Part shown: in pieces, positions 25,786-34,212 of the stretch | Numbering within the stretch: position 1 is the first letter of the stretch | How the letters are laid out: each line of letters starts with the position of its first letter | Assembly (NCBI RefSeq): GCF_003383615.1 | Contig: NZ_QNUL01000012.1 | Coordinates: 96,294-160,293, forward strand | Length of the DNA stretch: 64,000 nt | From: Dyadobacter luteus | GTDB taxonomy: Bacteria; Bacteroidota; Bacteroidia; Cytophagales; Spirosomataceae | Direction of reading: 5' to 3' | Position numbers and translations under genes: made by a program | Notes under the pieces: model-generated | What the model saw: the letters and a program-made list of their open reading frames with translations, nothing else | Database searches by the model: none | What the model was told of the DNA's origin: nothing

Positions 25786-27084
25786 TTATTGAAGCTGCGT
25801 CTGATTTTGGTCTTTGAGAAGCACCTGATAGCCCGCTTTGACTGTCACGCGGATCAGTCTGACTTTTTTGCTAAGCAGGTTTCTTGTCAGTTCAATACCT
25901 GCATTGGCCGCCTGAGCACCAAGGCTCTGATTGAAGCTACCAATGCCCAGTCCCTGGATGGCCTGCTCTGAGGACTGTTTGGCTGCGTCCCTGGAGATTG
26001 CCCCGGGAATGTGTATCCCCTCCAGTCCATCCATATCCACCACAGAAAGGGCCACGGGAAAAAGTGCATTCTGGTAGCGGAAGCTGGTGATCTGCACTTT
26101 GAGCCTTTCTGAGTCCAAAGAAGCTATACCGTATAAGAAGGTACCTTCCGGTATCAGTACACCGTTCACATACACATCACTGACAAGTCTTAATTTCACT
26201 GTTGAGCCGCTGACAAGCTCCTGGGTCTGGTGAACTACCGCCTGCACGGTGCTTGCCTCGTCGGGTGCACTAGTTGCTTCATCCAGGGAGTAAAAGCCAG
26301 TCTGGCCAGGTATGGCAGCAGCGCTGCCTTCATCAAGTGTGGTAACCGGCATTTGATCTGTTGGTGCTGCCAGGGCAAATACCTGTCCCTTGTTTTCGCT
26401 GGAAGTTTGCCGGAGTCTGTTTTGAACCCTCTGAGGATGCTGGATATCAAGGATCTTTTCAAGCATCCCGTTAAGCTCGTCAAGCTCGGGGTCTTTGTCC
26501 ACGCCCGCATCGCCAATACTTTCCATAAGCTTTTCGATCTTTTGAATCTGTGGGTCCTCAGCCAATATTTCAGTTCCTAAGGCTCTGAGTTCATTTTTTT
26601 CAGAAGGCCCTTTTGCAGGCATGTCTGTCGAAGCATTCAAAGCGGCTGTGAGCTGGTCAAGTTTTTTGTAAACCTGCTGCTCCTGAGCGCTCCGGGATTC
26701 TGAGTAGGGCGAGCTGTTCAGCCCGGTTTGTAGGGCCGTTTTTCTGTTAGGCAGCCCCAGCAGTTTACTGCTGTCTGCACCTGGTTTTGTTTGAGCCACA
26801 TCGCCTTGATAGTAAGGATCGTTTCTTAAAAGCTCCTGATAAAGCAAGGAGTCTTTTTCTGCCTGCTCGTAAAAGCCAAGCTTATCAAGTGGGGCCTGAT
26901 CGCCCAGATAAGCGTCGGGAAGATTAAAGTTAAAGCCCGTTGGCCCTGTAGGCCCGTCTGTCGGTGCTGGCTGCCCGCCGCCAAGTATCCAGAAAAGAAA
27001 TGTGAGAAACGGCAGTACCAGAAGCGGTAAAACGGTATAGAGCCTTCGCTTGCGGATAAAGCTGATGGATTGATTATTTTCCAT
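25786..27084 (-). CDS. traM: Conjugative transposon protein TraM
   Basis: The 432-residue protein has one N-terminal membrane segment (about residues 14-32, LPLLVLPFLTFLFWILGGG), a Pro/Gly/Thr-rich linker, an acidic helical middle, and a conserved C-terminal beta domain with VKLRLVSDVYVNGVLIPEGT, FLYGIASLDSERLKVQITSF and LFPVALSVVDMDGLEGIHIP. This is the VirB10-like subunit that links inner and outer membranes in the transfer channel. The order TraM-TraN matches CTnDOT-type elements. Confidence 0.9.
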   Translation of the reverse strand: MENNQSISFIRKRRLYTVLPLLVLPFLTFLFWILGGGQPAPTDGPTGPTGFNFNLPDAYLGDQAPLDKLGFYEQAEKDSLLYQELLRNDPYYQGDVAQTKPGADSSKLLGLPNRKTALQTGLNSSPYSESRSAQEQQVYKKLDQLTAALNASTDMPAKGPSEKNELRALGTEILAEDPQIQKIEKLMESIGDAGVDKDPELDELNGMLEKILDIQHPQRVQNRLRQTSSENKGQVFALAAPTDQMPVTTLDEGSAAAIPGQTGFYSLDEATSAPDEASTVQAVVHQTQELVSGSTVKLRLVSDVYVNGVLIPEGTFLYGIASLDSERLKVQITSFRYQNALFPVALSVVDMDGLEGIHIPGAISRDAAKQSSEQAIQGLGIGSFNQSLGAQAANAGIELTRNLLSKKVRLIRVTVKAGYQVLLKDQNQTQLQ

Positions 27085-27107
27085 GATCTGATTTGTTATG
27101 AATTTGA

Positions 27108-27467
27108 CTATTGATTTCCCTGCGGCTGAAGAAGATACATTCGGTGCGTGAGCATCAGACTGTCCAAAAGACCCGGATTAGCTTTGACGATGCTGTCATA
27201 GCTAGGCTTTGTATGCTCAGAGCCTTTTAAACTGTCAAGAAAATCCAGGTAGCTGACTAATCTTGTGTATTCCTGCTCTGAGATCTGGGGCCTGACCGGC
27301 ACAACCGCGCGACCGATGCTGGCAGGTAATCTGATCTGAGTGAGCGTGTAGGACTTCACATTATCTGGGCATGCACCTTTGAAAATCAGCTGCAGACAGT
27401 AGCCGGAAGCTGCAAGCAAGATAGGTAGTAGTAGGGCCAGGCCACGTTTTGAGATTTTGTTTTTCAT
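27108..27467 (-). CDS. Small membrane protein at the TraL position
   Basis: The 119-residue protein has one N-terminal membrane segment (residues 9-28), a short periplasmic domain with EQEYTRLVSYLDFLDSLKGS and PSYDSIVKANPGLLDSLMLT. Its place between TraK and TraM is where TraL lies in CTnDOT-type elements. Sequence alone does not prove the identity. Confidence 0.6.
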   Translation of the reverse strand: MKNKISKRGLALLLPILLAASGYCLQLIFKGACPDNVKSYTLTQIRLPASIGRAVVPVRPQISEQEYTRLVSYLDFLDSLKGSEHTKPSYDSIVKANPGLLDSLMLTHRMYLLQPQGNQ

Positions 27468-27472
27468 GGCTT

Positions 27473-28090
27473 TTACCTGTTTTGAATTTTGATATCCTTG
27501 TTATCTGTCGTAAGCCACTTTTCGATCAGAAATCCGTGAGGATTGTTATCTGAGCGGGGCACATTGCGCAGGTATCCTTCCGTGACAAGGCTTCTTGAGA
27601 CGATACTTGTCGCTCTGGTGATAAACTGCGTGGCATGACAGCGGAAGAAGTAAGGGTAGACTGCCGTATCGACGTGGATGCTATCAATGCTGATCTCCTG
27701 GTTGATGTTACCTGAAATAATGCCGGTATAAAACCCTTTTTCAGTCAGATTATCATACTCTTTCTTCGCTGTCGCATCAGCCAGATAAAGCGCCTTGCCT
27801 ACATACTCACGGATAGACTTCTCATCAGGTGAGAGTGTGAAAAACAGACGGTGAAATGTCTTTACATGATCCCTTGCTTCTACGGGTACGTTATCCTTTC
27901 GCTCTTCGGCATAGGCCTCCAGCGCCTTTCCGTTGGCTAGAATGTAGATTTTACCCTGGATGGAAGTGACCATCTGATGGCTTTTGTAGACCGTAAAGCA
28001 GCACAGGACGATACATCCGATGATCACGATTAAGGTGAATAATCTGATATGACGGAAAGCAGTATCTATATTTTTGGTTTTGGTAAACAT
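27473..28090 (-). CDS. traK: Conjugative transposon protein TraK
   Basis: The 205-residue protein begins with NIDTAFRHIRLFTLIVIIGC, a short cytoplasmic tail and one membrane segment (about residues 16-38), followed by a VirB8-like periplasmic domain with ARDHVKTFHRLFFTLSPDEK and SIREYVGKALYLAD. These features are standard for Bacteroidetes TraK. It is 16 bases downstream of TraJ. Confidence 0.9.
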   Translation of the reverse strand: MFTKTKNIDTAFRHIRLFTLIVIIGCIVLCCFTVYKSHQMVTSIQGKIYILANGKALEAYAEERKDNVPVEARDHVKTFHRLFFTLSPDEKSIREYVGKALYLADATAKKEYDNLTEKGFYTGIISGNINQEISIDSIHVDTAVYPYFFRCHATQFITRATSIVSRSLVTEGYLRNVPRSDNNPHGFLIEKWLTTDNKDIKIQNR

Positions 28091-28105
28091 TTCTGGCTAG
28101 TTTTA

Positions 28106-29326
28106 TCAGTGAGAAGAATCGTTTTTGCTGCCCCCGGAGATTTTATCTGCCATGTAAGCGCCCGAGTATCCCGCAGAGCGTCCGAAGGCCCCGCTAACAC
28201 CATGGCCGGTGTGACTGCCCGAGTAGCCTTCCATAAAATTCGACGGGGCGTTTTTAACAGATTTGGCAGTCTGATAGGAGCTCGAGCCAAATGATCCGAG
28301 CGTGCTCATGGTGATGCTTGTGATCTTTTGTCCCAATGCGCCGGAACCGCCAACATTGACAATGAAGTTGGCAATAGATGGAACTGTGAAATAGCCTACT
28401 ATGCCAATAATCAGAAACACAAGGTACGCGGTATCTTTCGAGGAGAAGAAGGTATCGCCCGTAGACTGGATCTGGCTCAGATCAATTTTGATCATCTGCT
28501 CCTGTACCTTTCCGATGATAGCGCCGAAGATATTGGCGACCGGTAGCCACAGAAACACATTGATGTAGCGCGCCAGCCAGGCGTTAAGCGAATGGTGAAA
28601 CCCGTCGAAGACAGAAATGCCTAAAACCAGAGGGCCCAGGATAGCCAGTACAATCAGCTGAAAGGTTCGCAGTGTATTGATGCACAGTGCAGCCGCCTGA
28701 AAAAGGATCTGAAGGATCTCGCTCATCCATTCTTTGACAGCGTTCTGAAAGTTGTACATCGCTTTTGACATCGCGAATTTCACATCATTTCCAATCGAGG
28801 ACAGTGAGCCTTCCTCAGAGGGGTCCTCACCGTGCGTGTAGCGGTACCACCTGTCGCGGTCCCCCTGACCGGTCTCACCGACAAACATCTGCCAGAAATC
28901 AGTCCTTTTTAAAGCATCCTGTTTCTGCTTCAGTAGCAGGGCGACCGCTTTGTCTGAGCCCTGCACCATCGCGGCCGTACCTGTGACAGTAGGGGAGAGA
29001 ATGCCGTTAATGATCGCCAGAAAAGAAGGAAAGAGCATAATCGCCATTCCCAGCGCGAAGGGCCTGAGAAGCGAATAAAAGTCAATGGCTTCTGCGTTGG
29101 CCAGATGCCGCCACACACGGTAGGCTATATACCACAGCGCCGCAAAGCCTGCAATTCCGCGGCCGACCGAGATCAGACGGCTGCTCAGACCAATCATCTC
29201 ATTGTAAAGCTGGTCCAGCACGCCCTGCAGCCCTCTTATTTCTGTGGCAAGCCCCTGCGCTGTGCAGTCGGTAGACAATAGCAGTCCTGTTATCACCAGA
29301 GCGGTGATTGCTGTCCTGTTTTTCAT
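28106..29326 (-). CDS. traJ: Conjugative transposon protein TraJ
   Basis: The 406-residue polytopic protein has a signal-like N-terminus and about six membrane segments (for example GIAGFAALWYIAYRVWRHLA, PFALGMAIMLFPSFLAIING, IVLAILGPLVLGISVFDGFH, FLIIGIVGYFTVPSIANFIV), matching VirB6-like TraJ. The last 60 residues are rich in Gly, Ser and His (SGSHTGHGVSGAFGRSAGYS), a low-complexity cytoplasmic or periplasmic tail. It lies between the TraI-like cluster and TraK, as expected. Confidence 0.9.
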   Translation of the reverse strand: MKNRTAITALVITGLLLSTDCTAQGLATEIRGLQGVLDQLYNEMIGLSSRLISVGRGIAGFAALWYIAYRVWRHLANAEAIDFYSLLRPFALGMAIMLFPSFLAIINGILSPTVTGTAAMVQGSDKAVALLLKQKQDALKRTDFWQMFVGETGQGDRDRWYRYTHGEDPSEEGSLSSIGNDVKFAMSKAMYNFQNAVKEWMSEILQILFQAAALCINTLRTFQLIVLAILGPLVLGISVFDGFHHSLNAWLARYINVFLWLPVANIFGAIIGKVQEQMIKIDLSQIQSTGDTFFSSKDTAYLVFLIIGIVGYFTVPSIANFIVNVGGSGALGQKITSITMSTLGSFGSSSYQTAKSVKNAPSNFMEGYSGSHTGHGVSGAFGRSAGYSGAYMADKISGGSKNDSSH

Positions 29327-29348
29327 TTGATTGTTTTTTTCTTTTGGT

Positions 29349-29987
29349 TTATAGGTCTATACCCTGGATCTGCTGCATGACAGAAGCATCATTTTTTTCT
29401 TTCGCCCGCTGAGTGGCCAGCACAGAGTTATTGCCGTTGAAATGTCTTAGGAATACCAGGTGCTCATCCATCTGTCCGAAGATGTGATCAATTGCTTTTA
29501 GCCTTTCATCGTCTGACATTCTTAGTTTGTCTTGCGTGATCACATTGGAAAGCTCGTCCAGGTTTCGGATGCTCACACTGATCAGATTACTATATACCCT
29601 TTCGATGTGCGCGATCTCGGAGGCCGTAAACTGCCCCTGGGCCCTGAAGTTTGAAAGCGCGCTTTTTGACTCTGATACCAGCGCGATCTCTTTTTGGATG
29701 ATCCCTGCCACCTTATGATAATTTCTGACTTGCGGGCTAACTTTTAAAAGTGCGTCCAGAAACCCTTTGTGCAGCTTGAAATTACCCTCGCTGATGTTTT
29801 TGATGGTGTTATAGCCTTTGTAAAGAATATCATATCCTTTTTTCAGGTCTTCTAAAATCTGTTTGAACTGTGAAAGCTTTTCAATATTCAGTACCAACTG
29901 CGCGATTTCCTGCGCCTGCGCATTAGCCTTTGGCGGTCTGCAGATACTGCCAAAAAGCAGTAGCAAAAGAAGAAGAATGTGTTTCAT
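29349..29987 (-). CDS. TraI-like/TerB-annotated exported helical protein, paralogue 3
   Basis: The 212-residue protein has a signal peptide ending at ANA and is otherwise helical: LEDLKKGYDILYKGYNTIKN, FTASEIAHIERVYSNLISVS and LRMSDDERLKAIDHIFGQMD. Databases often label such proteins TerB family tellurite resistance, but position and length fit the VirB5-like TraI group of Bacteroidetes elements. It is one of three tandem paralogues (with 30000-30644 and 30655-31332). It directly precedes TraJ. Confidence 0.75.
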   Translation of the reverse strand: MKHILLLLLLLFGSICRPPKANAQAQEIAQLVLNIEKLSQFKQILEDLKKGYDILYKGYNTIKNISEGNFKLHKGFLDALLKVSPQVRNYHKVAGIIQKEIALVSESKSALSNFRAQGQFTASEIAHIERVYSNLISVSIRNLDELSNVITQDKLRMSDDERLKAIDHIFGQMDEHLVFLRHFNGNNSVLATQRAKEKNDASVMQQIQGIDL

Positions 29988-29999
29988 ATCTGTTAAGTG

Positions 30000-30644
30000 T
30001 TATCTGATGTTTTGCAGTTGCTGAATTGCAGCAGCGCTCTTCATATCCTTTTTTCGGGACAACCCCATCATCATAGCCGAGCGCGAAAACCCCTTACTGA
30101 AAGTGTAATTATCCTGCATGCCGATGAAAATCGACTGAATTCTTTTGATCCGCTCATCATCTTTCATTTCAAGCTTGCCGTCGGTGGTTACCGCGGTGAG
30201 CTCGCTGAGCTTGTTTGAGCAGTCATCAAGCAGCCTTCGGTAAACCCTTTGCATGTAATCCATCTCAGCCGGGCTGAAAAGCCCGTCGGCTTTTGCCTTG
30301 CTCATAGCTTGGTTTGCTTCGTGCAGTGTCATCAACTGTAGATCAATGATGCCTTTGACCCTGGCGTGGTTTATGATAGCGGGCTTGATCTTTCTAAGTG
30401 AGGCGAAATAATCTTTGTGCATTTTAAAATCGCCATCTTTGATATTGCCGATCAGCGTCAAACCCTGATCCGCGATTTTGTATCCCTTCTGAAGCACCTG
30501 GATATACACCTTCAACGCCGCAATCTGATTGGCCAGATACTCGATCTGGGTTTGTTTTTGCTGGAAAAGCTCCTTGACAATCTGGGCTTTTGTCTCTGTT
30601 TTCAGGAACGCAAGCAGCATTAGTATCAGGGGTATTTTTTTCAT
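30000..30644 (-). CDS. TraI-like/TerB-annotated exported helical protein, paralogue 2
   Basis: I use the ATG at 30644, which gives a signal peptide (MKKIPLILMLLAFLKTETKA) and leaves a 10-base gap after the upstream stop. The longer frame overlaps the upstream gene. The body is helical, with LQKGYKIADQGLTLIGNIKD, FSPAEMDYMQRVYRRLLDDC and LEMKDDERIKRIQSIFIGMQ, aligning along its length with both neighbours. Probably a subunit of the transfer apparatus. Confidence 0.75.
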   Translation of the reverse strand: MKKIPLILMLLAFLKTETKAQIVKELFQQKQTQIEYLANQIAALKVYIQVLQKGYKIADQGLTLIGNIKDGDFKMHKDYFASLRKIKPAIINHARVKGIIDLQLMTLHEANQAMSKAKADGLFSPAEMDYMQRVYRRLLDDCSNKLSELTAVTTDGKLEMKDDERIKRIQSIFIGMQDNYTFSKGFSRSAMMMGLSRKKDMKSAAAIQQLQNIR

Positions 30645-30654
30645 ATATCTCGTT

Positions 30655-31332
30655 TTAAGGTATACCGTAAAGCAGTCTGATCGTTTCAACGTCCTGCTGT
30701 GATCTTGATCTTTGGATGCTGAGCAGCATGTTCTGGTTCGTAAAGCGCATCAGATCATCGTAGTTTTTCTCGGTTCTTTCCGCCGCATCATTAATCAGCT
30801 CAATGCGTTTTGCATCTGTCATACTGGTCTGTAAAGCTTTGATGACCGCAGCGATCTGGTCAATGTTTTTAATGCTTTCACTCAGGATCCCTGTGTAGAC
30901 CTTTCCCATATAGGCCACCTCGCCTGGCGTGAAATGCTTGTCTGTCTGCACCAGGTTCCACGCCCTTCTGTACTGAAGCACCAGCCGGTACTGCTTATCG
31001 CTGATCGCGCGGATCCTTTTGTAGTAGGTGATCAAAGACTTGACCTTCTGCAGCTCGTCGAAATACTCCTTGTATAAATCCCGCTGCTTCTGGGTCCACT
31101 CTGTGATCTGGTCCAACTGCAATTTGGCCATCGTGTTCTCCAGCGCTTTCTGAGCGTTCTGAAGCCAGACAATTTTGTTCTGCTGACGCTGGATCCCCAG
31201 ATCGATCGCCTTGATCACCCGGATGATCACCTGCCGGACTACTTCCCACCATGCTGCTTCCGCGCGCTGCATGGGCGCTGATGCTGCCACTATAAATATT
31301 GAGAGCAGAAAAATCCTGATGTGCTTTCTCAT
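30655..31332 (-). CDS. TraI-like conjugal transfer protein, paralogue 1
   Basis: The 225-residue protein has a signal peptide (about residues 1-26, ending AEA) and a helical body: ALENTMAKLQLDQITEWTQK, QRDLYKEYFDELQKVKSLIT, FTPGEVAYMGKVYTGILSES and NLLSIQRSRSQQDVETIRLL-type ending. It most resembles Bacteroidetes TraI (DUF4141) by its place right after TraG. The other two paralogues follow it in the same direction. Confidence 0.78.
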   Translation of the reverse strand: MRKHIRIFLLSIFIVAASAPMQRAEAAWWEVVRQVIIRVIKAIDLGIQRQQNKIVWLQNAQKALENTMAKLQLDQITEWTQKQRDLYKEYFDELQKVKSLITYYKRIRAISDKQYRLVLQYRRAWNLVQTDKHFTPGEVAYMGKVYTGILSESIKNIDQIAAVIKALQTSMTDAKRIELINDAAERTEKNYDDLMRFTNQNMLLSIQRSRSQQDVETIRLLYGIP

Positions 31333-31346
31333 AGATGATAACGGGT

Positions 31347-33812
31347 TTATTGTTTTTGATCAGATAGCAGTGCAGCGATCCCTTTCTGGATGCTGCCATG
31401 CCGGGCGGCGTACTGCTCGACAAGTACTTTTTCCTTTTGCTCGGTTGTATAAGCATAGTATTCTTCTGGTGAGGGCTCATAGCGGTAGACTTTCATCACC
31501 GAATTGCCCAGCTCGATGTAAAGCTCCCGGTAACGGCGCTTGGGATCATTGGCTTTATTGACTGAGAGCACCTGTGCCCTTCCTTTATCATTCATGCCCA
31601 GCACGGCTTGTATATCCTCAAACTTGTTCTGGAATTTTTTCAGGTCCAAAAGGATCTTACAGTCCGAGTTATTGATAATCGCATCTTTGATAATAGGGGA
31701 GGAAATGATGTCATCGACCTCCTGGGTTACCGTAATCGCTTCCCCGTAATATTTGCGGACTGTTTTATACAAATACTTCATAAACTGGGCCATTCCGGCC
31801 TTCGCAATCGCCTGCCACGCTTCCTCAATGCAGATCACCTTCCTTATTTTATTAAGCTTCCGCATCTTGGAGATAAAAAGCTCCATGATAATCAGTGTGA
31901 TCACAGGAAAAAGGATAGGGTGGTCCTTCACTTTATCGAGCTCGAAGACAATGAAGGGCTGGGTGAGCACATCCAGGTTTTCCTTCGCGTTCAGAAGGTA
32001 GGCAAACTCACCATCGTCATAATACGGGCGGAGCACAAACAGGAAATTGTCCATATCAAAATCCTTTTCTTTGACCCTGTCCTCTGCAAGCGTCTGGGTG
32101 AACTCTACATACAGGAACTCATAGAAGGAATCAAAGCAGGGGAAAATCTCAGGGTTTGCTGCTAAATACTCGTAATAGTCTGTGAGCGCATTGGAGATCG
32201 CTACATACTCGCTTCTTTTAAACTCCTCGTTATCGCGTTTCCAAAGCGCGAGCAGCATCGTTTTAATACTTTCCTTTTTTTCTGTGTCCAGCTCATCTCC
32301 CTCACCAATAAAAAACGGGTTGAAACGGATCGGTGTTTTCTCTGAGTAGGTGAAATAATAACCTCCCAGCATATCACAAAGGCCTTTGTAGCTGTGACCA
32401 ACATCGACGATCAGAACATGCGAGCCCTGCTGCACATAGCTATGAAGCATATGGTTCATAAACATACTTTTACCTGAACCACTTCCACCGATCACGATTT
32501 TGTTGCGGTTGGTGATCACACCCCTTGACATCGGCTCATCAGAGATATCCACGTGCACCGGTATTCCCGTATGGCGGTCGCCCAGACGGATGCCAAACGG
32601 GCTTTTCGAGCTTCGGTATGCAGTCTCCAGGTTCAGAAAACAGCACGCCTGTTCTGCGAACGTATCAAAGGTATCGTTCATCGGAAAATCAGCCGCATTG
32701 CCAGGGATACCTGCCCAATAGATCTGCGGTGCTCCGGCCGTTTCCTGTTTCGCTGAAGCGTCCATCTGCGCAAGCGCTGCCGAGACCAGGTTTTTGATCT
32801 CCTTGAGTTTTTGCTTCTCGTCAGTCCAGACCAGAATGTTAAAGTGCGCTTTCACCGGCATACGGTGCTCAGAGACCGCTTCATTCAAAAAATCATTTGC
32901 CGCATCACGGGCAATACTGTTCTCACGCGAGTAGGCAGAAAGCGACTGTAGTCTGAGCCTTTTGGTCTCCAGTCTCTGGATGGCTTTGTGGCCATCTTCC
33001 AGAAAAATGTACTGGCTGTATAAATGGTTGCAGCCAAGCAGCTGACCGAGCGGTGATGCGAACCCGATACTGAATTTGGTTTTGTCTGTGCTGTATTTAT
33101 CGTAGTTCACCCGCGGCCCGCATAGTGAGGGCAGGTCCTTTGCGTCTGAGAGCGTATAAAGCTGACAGGTCTGGGCTCCGATCTGAATTCCGCCGGTAAA
33201 CTCCATATCCGAAATAAGCCGGCCGGGATCAGAGAGGTTACAGTATTTTTCAATGACACCTGCCCTGGCACTTGTGCTCAGAAGGCTATCCTGTGATAGT
33301 CTTTCCAGCTGAACCACGCCGCTGCTTTCAACGATGCTTTTAAACTGGCCGCAGGCGTCTAAAAAATCATCAAACATGCTCTCGCTTAACCCTTGCTGCG
33401 GCACAATACTGGGTCTTGTCAGATTCGAGAACAGAGAAGAAGAAAGTTTTCTGCCATCGGGCTTTTTAGTCAGAAAAACATAGCAGCTGTGGTCCAGAAA
33501 CGGCCGCTCAAAAAAGAACCTTTCGCTTCCCATCGAAATAAAGCTTTTATCGTCCCTGTTGAAATCAGGCTGGTATTTGCTGTCTAAAAACCAGTCTTGC
33601 TTGCAGAATACGGTGTTATCCGGCAGCACCTTCAACGCCCTGATCCAGGTGCTGTGCAAGGCCTCGTACTCCTGGTTAGAGAGCGAGAACAACTCTGGCA
33701 GCTCCACTTTATAGCCAATGGTGATATCTGCATTCTTTGAAAGGATCGCGCCCTTCTCTACGCCCATAATCGGTAATATATCTTCCAGCCTCTTTTCCAT
33801 CTCCTCTTTCAT
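31347..33812 (-). CDS. traG: Conjugation system ATPase TraG (VirB4 family)
   Basis: The 821-residue ATPase starts with the TraG-type N-terminus (EKRLEDILPIMGVEKGAILS) and carries Walker A GGSGSGKS (about residues 440-447) within HVLIVDVG context, Walker B KVICIEEAWQAIA (about 655-667), and the C-terminal ELYIELGNSVMKVYRYEPSP. VirB4 ATPases power assembly of the channel and DNA transfer. The length fits the family. It lies between TraF and TraI, the usual order. Confidence 0.93.
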   Translation of the reverse strand: MKEEMEKRLEDILPIMGVEKGAILSKNADITIGYKVELPELFSLSNQEYEALHSTWIRALKVLPDNTVFCKQDWFLDSKYQPDFNRDDKSFISMGSERFFFERPFLDHSCYVFLTKKPDGRKLSSSLFSNLTRPSIVPQQGLSESMFDDFLDACGQFKSIVESSGVVQLERLSQDSLLSTSARAGVIEKYCNLSDPGRLISDMEFTGGIQIGAQTCQLYTLSDAKDLPSLCGPRVNYDKYSTDKTKFSIGFASPLGQLLGCNHLYSQYIFLEDGHKAIQRLETKRLRLQSLSAYSRENSIARDAANDFLNEAVSEHRMPVKAHFNILVWTDEKQKLKEIKNLVSAALAQMDASAKQETAGAPQIYWAGIPGNAADFPMNDTFDTFAEQACCFLNLETAYRSSKSPFGIRLGDRHTGIPVHVDISDEPMSRGVITNRNKIVIGGSGSGKSMFMNHMLHSYVQQGSHVLIVDVGHSYKGLCDMLGGYYFTYSEKTPIRFNPFFIGEGDELDTEKKESIKTMLLALWKRDNEEFKRSEYVAISNALTDYYEYLAANPEIFPCFDSFYEFLYVEFTQTLAEDRVKEKDFDMDNFLFVLRPYYDDGEFAYLLNAKENLDVLTQPFIVFELDKVKDHPILFPVITLIIMELFISKMRKLNKIRKVICIEEAWQAIAKAGMAQFMKYLYKTVRKYYGEAITVTQEVDDIISSPIIKDAIINNSDCKILLDLKKFQNKFEDIQAVLGMNDKGRAQVLSVNKANDPKRRYRELYIELGNSVMKVYRYEPSPEEYYAYTTEQKEKVLVEQYAARHGSIQKGIAALLSDQKQ

Positions 33813-33860
33813 TTACCAATGTCTGTACTCTTATACTCTTTTACTTGCAATCTGCAATTG

Positions 33861-34196
33861 TTAGTTTTTTGTATCTGATTTAGTCCTTGTCATAAACACA
33901 TGCTTCGAGTAGTTTTTGACCACACCAGGGATGCTTCTTTGGGCCAGCTTTTTGCTCAGTCCATGCTCACCGTATCGCCCGCTCATCGCGTATAGTTGGA
34001 CTGTCATCGCCGCGCCGAGCCCGAGCACTGTCGCAAGGCATATATAGGAGTTGATCCCTGCGATGTAAAGAATAGCGAACAGGATCAGAAGGCTTAGAAT
34101 GCCGATCACAAAGTAGAGTATGTACTGGGCTTTCAGGCCGTGAAATTCGATCGGGCGGTTGATACCTTTATTGATTTGAAATACTGTGCTGTTCAT
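33861..34196 (-). CDS. traF: Conjugative transposon protein TraF (DUF4133)
   Basis: The 111-residue protein has the family start FQINKGINRPIEFHGLKAQY followed by two adjacent membrane segments (ILYFVIGILSLLILFAILYI and the ICLATVLGLGAAMTV stretch), and ends in YGEHGLSKKLAQRSIPGVVK. It is the VirB3-like inner-membrane subunit. It is separated from TraE by the large methylase-helicase and one other gene, unlike the TraE-TraF adjacency of CTnDOT. Confidence 0.9.
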   Translation of the reverse strand: MNSTVFQINKGINRPIEFHGLKAQYILYFVIGILSLLILFAILYIAGINSYICLATVLGLGAAMTVQLYAMSGRYGEHGLSKKLAQRSIPGVVKNYSKHVFMTRTKSDTKN

Positions 34197-34212
34197 GATT
34201 GTCGCGTCGTTT

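Noticed and set aside
29349..30644. Tellurite resistance function for the TerB-annotated proteins
   Set aside because: They are exported, sit inside a tra operon and align with TraI-like proteins, and no other ter genes are present.
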